Origin: Sanguinoderma infundibulare | Taxonomy: Eukaryota; Basidiomycota; Agaricomycetes; Polyporales; Polyporaceae | Length of the DNA stretch: 64,000 bases | Direction of reading: 5' to 3' | Assembly: GCA_032821775.1 (NCBI GenBank) | Contig: JAVLRN010000002.1 | Span: forward strand, 620,001 to 684,000 | Shown here: positions 54,851-64,000 of the stretch, piece by piece | Position numbering within the stretch: position 1 is the first letter of the stretch | How the letters are laid out: each line of letters begins with the position of its first letter | Position numbers and translations under genes: made by a program | The notes under the pieces: generated by a model | The model's input: the letters and a program-made list of their open reading frames with translations, nothing else | Told to the model about the DNA's origin: nothing | Databases searched by the model: none

Positions 54851-55626
54851 GATGGGAGGTTAAGATGACATGGGTACTCTGTGGACGACAATGGACATGT
54901 GTTTGTGTAGTGATGTATGAACGTGTAGCGTTTTATAATGTATCCCATATTAGGGACGTGTACTGCAGTGCCAACCAATGCCACGCAAGGACCGGATACA
55001 TTTGAGGTACGTAGATGTCTATAATCAAACTCGAGCACTAAGTTAATGGCGATATGAGACCACAACACCAGTTTGGAACTGCCCACGGCAAAAGGGTGCA
55101 CTCAGGCCTCACTTGATCCTCACGGCGCGATGGCCACGAGCTGGGACAGACTGCTCTTGACGTAGGTCTGTTTCTCGCCTGATAGTCTCTGGCAGAGGTA
55201 TGCGCCCAGGGGTCCGCAAAAGGAGTACGCTCTCTACGAGGCGACCACAGGTGGCCTTAGCGGAAGGAATGGTGTGCATGAGCCCAGGTAGAGGAGTGAG
55301 GCAACTGGACGTCGACATAGATTTCGAATTCAACGAACTTGGGCTCGGGACGTGGACATGGTCACCCGTGCGCGAGAGCCGGAGGACGTGCGAGCGGGCG
55401 GAGGCAGGGAGGGCGGGGTAAACGTGTTCTCCTCCTGCTGTGGAGTTGCGCGATACCCGCTATGCTAGGGCCATGGCAGGTATCGCGAAACGCCACAGCA
55501 TCATACGCTTGCGCGCCCGCCACCATGAAGCGCATCATTTGTGCAACAATTCCGACCTGTCTGACATGGTGCTTGGGTCCATCAACCCATTGGAAGGCAA
55601 GGTATTCCAACTCGTATACATGAGAA
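54851..55626. other. No supported gene
   Basis: Short frames on both strands; the segment 55440-55625 carries a perfect-looking inverted pair around GATACC / GGTATC at 55452 and 55482, but no gene. Confidence 0.35.
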
Positions 55627-55724
55627 GAGCAAGTGATAACTCAGCTCAAAGGGCCCCCTAGCGAAGGAGCGAGTAATAACTCGGCTCGTCAGATCGCAGG
55701 AAAGAGCGGATCATAATCCAGCTC
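55627..55724 (+). repeat. Three 21-bp GAGC-N-TAATAACTC-GCTC motifs
   Basis: Copies are GAGCAAGTGATAACTCAGCTC (55627-55647), GAGCGAGTAATAACTCGGCTC (55667-55687) and GAGCGGATCATAATCCAGCTC (55704-55724), spaced 40 and 37 bp. Each has GAGC/GCTC arms around a TAATAAC-like core. They are in the same sense as those at 46389-46519 and in the opposite sense to those at 56197-56303. Confidence 0.6.
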
Positions 55725-56196
55725 ATCGGCCGCGGTAAGTACATTGCCTGAATATAAAGAGTTCAGTACAGACGATATGATGGGCTCATTACGTACTATT
55801 TAGATATGCATGAGGACGGGACAGTGCGACGGCAAAGCACGGGGGCCGGTAGATGGTAAGTGCTGGGTAAGCGGTGGGCGATGGGCGCAAACAGGACAAA
55901 CATGACCAAACTAAAGCCACCGCACAGGACAAATATGACCAAACTAAAGCCACCGACGCGTCGGGCCTCTCTTCGAAACCAATTGCAAGTTCCTCGCTCG
56001 CCTCGAGTCTTTCATACGTGACGTGCCCCCTTTGCCTCCATCCGCTCTGCAGCAACATCGACTCTACACGTCTCGTATTCGGTTCCCCTTTGCTATCATC
56101 GTTCCGTCCCTCGTAAGTCTGCGGTCCACCCTGACTCACCTCACCATCGTCGCTCATCGTTGCCTGCAGCGCATCCCCATTCCCTCCATTCCTCCT

Positions 56197-56303
56197 GAGC
56201 AGAGTTATTACTCGCTCCTTGATTCGAGCAGAGTTATTACTCGCTCCTTGATTTGAGTAGAGTTATCACTCTCTCAGCTCTTGAACAGAGTTATTACTCA
56301 TTC
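56197..56303 (-). repeat. Four 21-bp motifs in opposite orientation
   Basis: GAGCAGAGTTATTACTCGCTC at 56197-56217 and again at 56226-56246, GAGTAGAGTTATCACTCTCTC at 56255-56275, and GAACAGAGTTATTACTCATTC at 56283-56303, with a regular 28-29 bp period. They are the inverted form of the 55627-55724 motifs, leaving about 470 bp between the two arrays. Confidence 0.65.
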
Positions 56304-56579
56304 TATTCCCTCGCCTATCCCCTCACGCACTGGATAATTATCAAGGCACCGCTGCTGGCCTCCCCTTGTCTGTGACGGTCTTGTCGTACTGCTGTCAACC
56401 ACGTCTAAACCTGTGAAGTACATGAATTGCATTGTTTCCCCCCGTTTACTATATTGACTCATAGTTGTAGCACAAAATGTCGTCGCTTCCAATGCTTTCC
56501 GGTGGGGCAACATCTCAAATGGGTCCCAGGTTCATTCACCTGCAATCCCAGCCTGACATCACACTAATCCTTCATATTT

Positions 56580-59301
56580 TCTAGTACAATTCATCCCTCT
56601 CGGACTTTCTGGTTCGAGAACCAGTGCTTCACCATTGTCAACCCATCGCGAGTCGAGTTCCTCCCGGGACTGCGTGTCGGCGACCCCGACAAACTCTTGA
56701 CCGCGAGAGAGTTGCGCAAAGCATTGTGGGCCCTTGAAAAAGCCCCGGAGATGGCTTACATGCTGTGACGCTCCCATGCCGACTGCTCGCTGCTTGCCCG
56801 ACTCAGTTGCGACCTTCGTAACCCACCGATCGGCGCCAACCCGAATAAATGCTACATTTTGCGTACAGACATCCTGACGTCCTGGCAAGACTTAGAACGG
56901 TGTCTTTACTTCGTCAGTGACACGTTGATGCTCACCATCAGCAACATTCCCGAAGCAAAGTTTCCTTTCAACACTTTCTGGCCCCTTCTGAGCGAGTTTG
57001 GCTATCAGAAGGACCATGCCAACTTCATGTCTGCCAGGCGGGCTTTCTTTGCCTCACGCGACACCCTCTTCCTCCTTGCTGCTCGGTGCACGCTTGCGGT
57101 TGCCCTCTTTCACTTCCGTTGTCCCGACGCCGATCCCCTGGTGTGGGTGAATGTGCTCTTAGAACGAGGTGTGCCCGCACCTTGGATCGATGCCCTGCAT
57201 AGTAGCCCTATCACCAACCTTTCTCCCGGGCTCCGAGTCGGTGCTTTTATCGACCCTCTGCCTGATTGCACACTGTGGACAAAGCATGTCCCGTGCATGA
57301 TCAAGGCGAACCTGCCGACATATATCGCATGGCCAACGTCGGGGGGAAAGCTTGACACTTCTCAGTGTGAGGGGGTCCTGAGAGCTCATCCCTACCTCCG
57401 CCCATATTTTCCTGGCTCAGCGGATGAAGCACCCATCATTCCAACCTCAGAGGGCAGGGAGGACCCTCTGACCCATTTCCGTTGGGACGACTTCCCTTCT
57501 CCTATCCATCCAACTTCAGCTTCACATCCTGCGCCTGTCACAGAGGCCTCCATGCCTATCCCTTCAGCTGATGAGCTGCGTCGTCTGCCCCACAGTCCAG
57601 GACAGCACCCAGGCGAGACATACGAGCAGTTCTTCCGCCGTAGAGAAGCTGGGTGGTGTAAGTACGAGGAGACTGAAACCAGCGAGCAAAGGGAGAAACG
57701 ACTTGCACATGCAACGAAGGCAGCGACGTTCGCCTGCCCAATGCGTCCCTTGGAGACGTTTCTTTGAGTTGAAATCGGGGATATCGACGCTACCATCCCC
57801 TGGTATTGTCTCGAGTATGACTATAGGAAGAAGGTCCGTTTCAATGCTGTACGGGATCTATGGGCGATGTACCCGAACTCTCACAAGTGCTATGATCCGT
57901 ACCGTGATGAGTGGGATATCTGCCCCAAGCTCTCCAACGACCCCATCGTGGAAGAGGATGATGACGACGACGATGATGGACCTTATGCACCGACACCCCC
58001 ACACACCGCGCAGCCCTCCCAGGAGCCTCCGCTTACCGCTGTATCTCCGGCTACCATTGCTCAGTCATTCCTGGCTGACCTCCAACGATTTTATGACTGT
58101 GAGGATTTCGTTGGCCACAAATTTGTTCCCGAAGGTTTTGGAGAGGTCATGCACCGCCGATACGGTGTCGTTATGGGGGTGTCGCCTGCGATGAAGAGTG
58201 GAGGGACGCCCCCAGAGTATGTCCTGTTCAAACGCCAAGAACTGCAGAAGTATTTCGGCGTGCTTTCTATGGACCTTGATGAAGCCCACCTCCCCCCCCT
58301 CAGCAGGTTCCTCCGCTTTGTCTTGAAGCTTTCAGCAAACCTTGCAATCCTCCCCATCGTTTGGGACCTTAACCCCCGCTGCTCCCGATACTTGTTGGGA
58401 TCGAGTCACCAGCATCCTACCTTGGGTCTCAGCCGCTGGACGCTATCTGGCGTTACGTACTATCGCATCACCTACGAGGCTGAGTCTCCATGTTGGTTCC
58501 ACGTCATCGTGGATGCAACAATGGCCCTCGAGCTCTACCGTCGCCACAACATCCTCTCCCGTGCCGCTGCTATCTCCTATATGGCCCAGAAAGGAATCGC
58601 TTTCCATACGTTGTATTCCCTGTCCAGAAGGGATTCATTTTATGTCAGAATATCTCCCTTCGACGATTGTTTGGGGTGGCGCCTGTCTGGATTTCGGGCT
58701 ACACGGTACGACTACGCGCAATACCTCAATGAGGCGTATGAGGTTCTTTGTCAGCCCCGAGGCTGAGCCGCATTGTTGCGCGGTGGAATCGTGTGGAGAC
58801 TCGCTTTGGAAATTCTTGGGAGCGATGCAGTCGAACATGCTCTGGAAGGACCGTCTGACGACATCTACTACTTCCGCGACCAGTTCTTGCCTCGACAAGG
58901 GGATGCTTGGTATGATGATTGCTTGACGATCGGGGAGTTGAATATTGTCTGCGGCGTATACAAGCTACCTTCGAGTGCGTTTATCTTCACATTTGTATTG
59001 GAATATACTTACTGATGTTCACATAGGTAAAGGGTCCGAACCGGAACTACTGTCCTGGTGGCTGAGACCTCATGTTTTTGATACATCTGGTCTCGCATTC
59101 AGGTATTGGACGCCGTGGTGCGAGAATTGGTTCCAGCGATGTCTCCAGCATATCAGAGATGGTACGGATGGCCCTCTGTCAGCGAGGCAATGGAGAAACA
59201 GCATCAAGTTCTTCAAGGATGTCGTTCCACTGCGCGATGCCATGGAGGAGGCCAGTGTACAGTTTTTGTCGAACCACACGCGGGTAGTGGATGATGCGTA
59301 G
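56580..59301 (+). pseudogene. Decayed large gene, unrecognised Agaricomycete family
   Basis: Reads RTFWFENQCFTIVNPSRVEF at the start, then three long frames broken by stops at 56766-56768 (after PEMAYML), 57765-57767 (after PLETFL) and 58764-58766 (after CQPRG). The frames are otherwise continuous. Blocks include EGVLRAHPYLRPYFPGSAD, IDATIPWYCLEYDYRKKVRF, YDPYRDEWDICPKLSNDP and LLRGGIVWRLALEILGSDAV. The last exons, after a GTGCGT...ATAG intron near 58975-59027, end SARQWRNSIKFFKDVV. The third stop fits CGA to TGA (GRAL in relatives). I recognise the type as a repetitive hypothetical protein of mushroom genomes but know no function. It is downstream of the 56.2-kb motif array and could be element cargo. 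Confidence 0.5.
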
Positions 59302-59526
59302 AACGGTTGTATTAGGTACGTCTGTCCACAGCACGTCGACAGGTGAGACCCACTGATCTTCTTCATAGTACAAATGTCATGTGTTCTTGACGGATGAATT
59401 CATGTTGTTTTCTTGTCTATTCATTGGTATGTGCCTGCGAGGATCCGTTGCGGGCAAAGGGACATATCTGCGTGCAATCCTTCGCTGTCACAGAAGAGTG
59501 GGCACTAACAGTTTACATGCAGCGAA

Positions 59527-59574
59527 GGCGGGCGCCGTCATGACCACTCAACGAGGACACCCACGGCGCCCGCC
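59527..59574. repeat. GC-rich hairpin (GGCGGGCGCCGT arms)
   Basis: Perfect 12-bp arms GGCGGGCGCCGT (59527-59538) and ACGGCGCCCGCC (59563-59574) with a 24-base loop. Related decayed versions lie near 62314-62350 and, inverted, near 41397-41440 in the two copies of the large repeat; flanking CCACTGAC...CCTTT is also shared. Confidence 0.6.
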
Positions 59575-59599
59575 TCTCGCACTCGGCTCCACTGACACA

Positions 59600-61858
59600 T
59601 CCTTTGCGCAAATGTTATCTACTGGCGTTACGACTTGTTCTCGCAACAGGGAGGATGGATGGCTAGCATGCTGGCCGTTCTGGCCTCCATGGGCGGTTTC
59701 ATCTTCGGTGTACGTATTTCCCCATTTCATCAGCACAAAACCTGGTGTATGCTCACCCTTATCCGCGTCTGAATCGCCACAGTATGATACAGGCCAAATC
59801 TCCGATATCCTGCTCATGGTCGACTTCCTCCTCCGTTTTGCCAGCTGCACCAACCTGACAGACACAAAGACCTGCTCATACACCCACGTCCGCGAAGGGC
59901 TCATTGTCGCCCTGCTCGGCGTCGGCACGCTCGTCAGCGCGCTCCTCGGTGCCCCGTAAGCCTCCCTAACCTCATCGCGCGCCAACGTTGTGTGGTGCTG
60001 ACTGATTTCGCCCATGGCCCTTTGAACTTAGGATGGCGGACTTCCTCGGTCACCGGTACGTGATGAGCGTGGAGTGCGGCGTCTTCATGGTCGGCGTCCT
60101 CACACAAAACACCATGTTCCAGTCCTGGCAGCAGTTCGCCATCGGCCGTCTCATCAGCGGCTTCGGTGTTGGTTCCCTCAGCGTGGCGGTCCCGATGTAT
60201 CAGGCGGAGATGGCGCCCCCGCAGATCCGTGGTGCGCTGACTGCTACGTACCAGTGAGTTTCGCTTGCGGTTCGTATCTTGAGGATGTGTTAACACCGTC
60301 TTGCTCGTCAGGCTCTTCATCACTTTCGGCATCCTCGTTGTGTGTAAGCGGACCACTTCACTATGCTGGTCGCGGTATGCTGATTGCACATTCACGCAGA
60401 CTGCATCTCCATCGGAGCGTGAAACATCCCTGGCGCTGGGTCGTGGCGGACCGTGGTCGGCATCGGCTTCCTCTGGCCCTTGATCTTTGGCATCGGGATC
60501 TTGTTCATGCCCGAGTCACCCAAGTGTGTAACGTCGCAGCGTTCTGTCAGCCGCGAGTCTGACTCGGACTGGTTTCATAGATGGCTCACCGCGCACAGCT
60601 ACTTCGACCAAGTGCGGCGCTCGATCGCGCTTGCGCGCGGCATACTCGAGTCGGAGGAGGACGAGGACCCATTCATCCACCGTGAGGTATGGTTGATCGC
60701 TTATCTGCAGTATGTGGCACGCATTGTGGGCTAACCTAATTGATGGTTTTGGTTTAGATCGAGGAGATGCGGACCGTCATTGAGAGGGAGAGCAAGGAGA
60801 AAATGGGCTGGATCGAGTGCTTCAATGTGCATCGCAAGCAGCTCTACTGGATGCTGCTCTCCGCAGCCTACGGGTGCCAACTACTTCTTCTACGTGCATT
60901 TTGTCCTCGCGTGTCCTTCTCTGTGTGGTTCCCGTGCTGATCGTGATATGACAGTACGGTGTGACGATCTCAGTCAGTCGGGATCAGTGACTCATTCGTG
61001 ACGCAGATCATCCTCGGTGCCGTGAACGTTGGCTGCACATTTGGCGGCATGTACGTCATGGAGAAGGTACGGTTTACACATCATGCCAATGCGCAATTTG
61101 GATTGGCTCATGGTTTCCGCTCCAGTTTGGACATCTTATCCCCCTCATCATCGGAGGAGTGTGGCAGTCTGCTTGATTGTTCATCTTCACAGCAGCTGGT
61201 ATGGCCAAGAACCCGACGACCGACCAGGGCATTGGTGAACGTAAGTGTCGTTTCTGTCCATTTGAGTGCCTCAAGTCCAATGCTCACGTTCCTCCCGTAG
61301 TGATGATCGTCTCCGCCTGCCTGTTCATCATCGGCTACGCCATGACCTGGGCTCCGTATGTTGTCCATCCTCGTCCTCGTCCTCATCCCCATCTTTTCCT
61401 CTCGAAGCTGACCCATTCCTTGAAGCGGCATCTGGATCATCATCGGCGAGACGTTCCCCACCCACACGCGCGTGCGCCAGGCCTCGCGCGCGATGGCGTC
61501 CAACTGGCTCTGGAACTTCCTCCTCGCCTTCTTCACACCCTTCATTATCAAGGCGATCGACTACCACTACGGCTTCGTCTTCGCCACGTACAGCCTCACC
61601 GGCGCGGTCATCGTCTATCTCTTCCTATACGAGTCCTCGGACCTCTCGCTCGAGGAGGTCGACGCGATGTACTGCGACCACGCGTGCATGCCATGGGGCT
61701 CATGCAACTGGGCGCCCGAGGGCTTCACATCGCGCAAGGAGTTTGTCACGTCGAAGGTTGCATCGGAGAAGCATGAGATCGGGAAGGTGGAGGACACGCC
61801 CGTGGAGCACGTTCGGGACAAGACGACTGCTGCTGGGGTGCCGCCGTCTGCTGTTTGA
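59600..61858 (+). pseudogene. Decayed MFS sugar transporter
   Basis: Successive exons give GGWMASMLAVLASMGGFIFG, YDTGQISDILLMVDFL, VALLGVGTLVSALLGAP, MADFLGHRYVMSVECGVF, IGRLISGFGVGSLSVAVPMY, FLWPLIFGIGILFMPESPK, IEEMRTVIERESKEKMGW, TQIILGAVNVGCTFGGMYV, VSACLFIIGYAMTWAP, IIIGETFPTHTRVRQASRAM and YGFVFATYSLTGAVIVYLFL. This is a full 12-helix sugar porter of the fungal hexose/quinate type with the PESPK motif. Lesions: TGA at 60420-60422 (GA-stop-NIPGAGSW, CGA to TGA), a deletion at LLS / QPTGANYFFY near 60860, and a 2-bp loss near 60970 that shifts YGVTIFQSVG. The first coding exon is missing next to the 59527 hairpin. Confidence 0.8.
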
Positions 61859-62205
61859 GAGGCACGGCGAGCAGAGGCGTGTTATTGTCTCCTCTTCAAG
61901 TCAACGACCTCCTCTGGATCAAGTTCTTGTCGCACCCTCCTTGCTTTCATATCTTGTGGAGTGCGAGATGGAGACACAGATCTAGAAATGTGATATCGGA
62001 TACAGTCTAAACAGGTCTGAATATGCCACCAGCGTGCAGTCCGAGAGAAACATCGAACAAAAGTGCAACTCGTATCGGGTCACCGCTCCATCGATGCAAA
62101 TCAACTTCCGCGAGTCGTGGCCCCGCCCATTGGCCTCAGCGCGCCTGCTCCCAATGTCCGCTCATCTCACACTCACTCCCGCATCCACACTCATACAGAC
62201 ACACT
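61859..62205. other. Intergenic; nothing recognised
   Basis: About 350 bp between the decayed transporter and the SNF2-like fragment; no motif stood out. Confidence 0.35.
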
Positions 62206-62260
62206 CCGCACTCGCAATACGCTCAAGCACGACGATGAAGAGGCATACATGAAGCTCATC
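62206..62260 (+). pseudogene. Short fragment resembling SNF2/Sth1 (HSA to post-HSA region)
   Basis: Reads TLKHDDEEAYMKLI, which matches the very conserved ALK..DEEAYMKLID stretch just after the HSA domain of SNF2/Sth1/Brahma remodelling ATPases. Only about 15 residues are convincing. The large repeat begins directly after it (62262), as it begins next to transportin in the left copy. Confidence 0.45.
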
Positions 62261-62261
62261 T

Positions 62262-64000
62262 ACCCAGGTGCCGTGCGTTCGTCGCGGTCACGAAAGAGCG
62301 GGCGCTGAGGGTTAGGCGCCGGGGGTGTTCATGTCGACGGCGCCCGCCTCTCTGAGCCTCTCGAACTCTCTCTCCACTGACGACTCCTTTCACAGCACAA
62401 ACAACATCAAGCAGATGATCCAAAGGCCACGAAAGCCGTGAACCAAACGTACGTAAGTCCTCCTGCCCGTGACCGCGATATGTCCGATTTCGCTGACATA
62501 CCGCTCGACATATCCATAGCATCCACGTGCACTTTACAATGCCACGGCCTACACCCTCAACGCGTCGCACTTGTCCTTCCGAGGGACAGGGCTGACGCGA
62601 CCGCAGGGTACCTTTACCGTTTCACCGCCATTCGCGATATGTCGTATTCTGCCGACATTGCTTCTAAAATAGGCATATGTCTGCACAGGGATCAAACATG
62701 GACATAGACTGTTGCAACACAACTGGTACTCTATATATTGCATTGTATTGAATGTCATGAGTGCCTGCTGCTGTATATACCAGCGCTGTGACATAAGGAA
62801 ACATAGCAGTCAACAAGTCTTGATCTCTCGCGATCACCACCCTCAATCCTGGGCCCAACTCTCTCGCGCCCGCCAGCAAACACCCTAGGTGGCACCCACT
62901 CACTCCTCTGCCTCTTTCTGCTCCACCACCACCATCCATTCACTTCAGACCTCTCCCCATTCGAATATGCTTTGCAACAAGCTTTCCAAGCTTCTTTCTC
63001 TCCTCTCCCTGTTCACCCTCTTCCGCCCTGGGACACGCTCCACTCTGAAGCCCATTCTGGCGCTGCACACCTCCAAATTCGTGGTATGTACTGCCTCTAT
63101 GCCCACTATTCGTGTACTTACACTCTGCAGCCCATTATGAGTGTTCTGGGAGGTGAAGGGTTGGCGCGGCTCAACCTGTCCATGCGCGACTTCCTCATAG
63201 TGCGTGCTCCAGCCTCTAGCCTCCATTTGCGGCCCCACTAACTCGCTTTTAGGCTATGGCTGCGATTGGCTTCCACCTCGTCGAGGACAAGCCGAACGCG
63301 GCCTTTTGGCTCATCGGCCCGGGCAAAAGCCTCAATGAGTGCAAGCACACGCTGTACTTGAAATGGCCGGTCAATGACGACTTCGGCTCGCGCAACGTGT
63401 TCTAGTGAGTATCCCCCTCTTTCTCCCTCGTCTTTCATGTGCAGTACTAACAGCATGTTTGTGCAGCATTACAGACCGCGTCCGTGAGCTCTACGGCTGG
63501 ACGGTCTCGACGTTCCGCAAGATCCCCATGTCCGGCTTTGAGGATGACCTCTACCAGTTCGATTCGGACGAGGCATTCGAGACGTGGATCAACTCCGACA
63601 TTTTCGTCTAGTGGATTCATCCTGATGTTGCGGTCGCCACACACTTAGTTCTTGATGTTGTAAATACAAACAATGTGATTGCTTGATCTCTGTTCCGCCC
63701 GTGTGCTCAGGTAACCGTCGCGAACGCGACGCAATGGGCGCAAATATTCGTTTCGGCGGGCACTTGGTGGGCACTTATCATGTGTTTGGCGTGTCGAGAG
63801 CGGGCACACTATTTTCTATTCCATTAAACTTGATGTTCTCACTAACATTTGATATCCTACAGAACTTGATGTTTTCGGGCACGGACAATGTTCAGGACAA
63901 CTTGAAATTGTATTGACATTCTACATAGCGTAAAATTCGACATTATAGTCGCTCTAAAGTGTTCATTTAAACTCTACATTTTCGGCAACGTTTTGCGTTC
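62262..64000 (+). repeat. Large repeat, right copy (empty site for element 2, cut by window end)
   Basis: Matches 40528-41490 and 36390-37162 in inverted order without the 3.36-kb element. It still matches at the last base of the window, so the true end lies beyond. It contains the intact-looking small gene at 62967-63611. Confidence 0.8.
62967..63611 (+). CDS. Small unidentified protein (about 160 residues), right copy
   Basis: Exons are 62967-63083, 63131-63199, 63253-63404 and 63467-63611, all joined in frame by GT-AG introns of 47-62 nt. The protein starts MLCNKLSKLLSLLSLFTLF (a hydrophobic, weakly signal-like start), continues PIMSVLGGEGLARLNLSMRD, AMAAIGFHLVEDKPNAAFWL, CKHTLYLKWPVNDDFGSRNV, and ends YGWTVSTFRKIPMSGFEDDL, FDSDEAFETWINSDIFV. 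I recognise no domain. It is duplicated with the large repeat at 36777-40786. TATATA-rich sequence at 62728-62780 may serve as a promoter. It could be a mobile-element gene or a host gene carried by the repeat. Confidence 0.55.

Overview
The window is fungal nuclear DNA, most likely from an Agaricomycete (Basidiomycota). Genes are broken by many 50-65 nt GT-AG introns, coding DNA is GC-rich, and the families seen (DUF6533-type seven-helix proteins, F-box/LRR proteins, a secreted neutral ceramidase, a Plavaka-type transposase, a Ngaro-like tyrosine-recombinase retrotransposon) are typical of mushroom-forming fungi. Exon borders were read by eye from splice signals and reading frame; family names come from recognised motifs, with no database search.

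Left part (1-36 kb), mostly host genes. A DUF6533-type gene (minus, 1-5690) is split by a 4.0-kb mobile element (475-4483). After about 3.5 kb with no supported gene come an F-box gene (9350-10842), an NmrA-like reductase (11584-12742), a Ngaro/DIRS-like retroelement (12888-16569), a ten-exon dynamin-like GTPase (17102-19861), a second NmrA-like gene (20505-21747), a neutral ceramidase (21919-25233), an NmrA relic (about 26.1 kb), a third NmrA-like gene (27267-28423), a second DUF6533-type gene (29377-31099), a broken F-box gene, a U6 snRNA-like gene (33257-33376) and another F-box gene (35121-36210).

Right part (36-64 kb), mostly mobile or decayed DNA. A 1.7-kb-plus repeat is present at 36.4-41.5 kb and, inverted, at 62.26 kb to the window end. 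The left copy carries a second gene-capturing element (37163-40525); the right copy is its empty site. Between the repeats lie a transportin fragment, a Plavaka-type transposase gene with one in-frame stop (42419-46347), a WD40 gene, several decayed genes of unrecognised Agaricomycete families, a 14-3-3 fragment, arrays of a 21-bp motif, and a decayed sugar transporter.

The most notable system is the pair of related elements at 475-4483 and 37163-40525. They share about 300-bp terminal inverted repeats with an internal hairpin, an apparent 2-bp target duplication and a common 115-bp hairpin insert. Each carries pieces of several unrelated conserved genes with introns still present: Hsf, Sec61 alpha, CCT3 (TCP-1 gamma), a sugar transporter and a MADS-box gene in the first; the same MADS-box gene, an F-box-like gene and a Rat1/Xrn2 piece in the second. 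They look like fungal counterparts of Pack-type gene-shuffling transposons, and no transposase was found inside either one.
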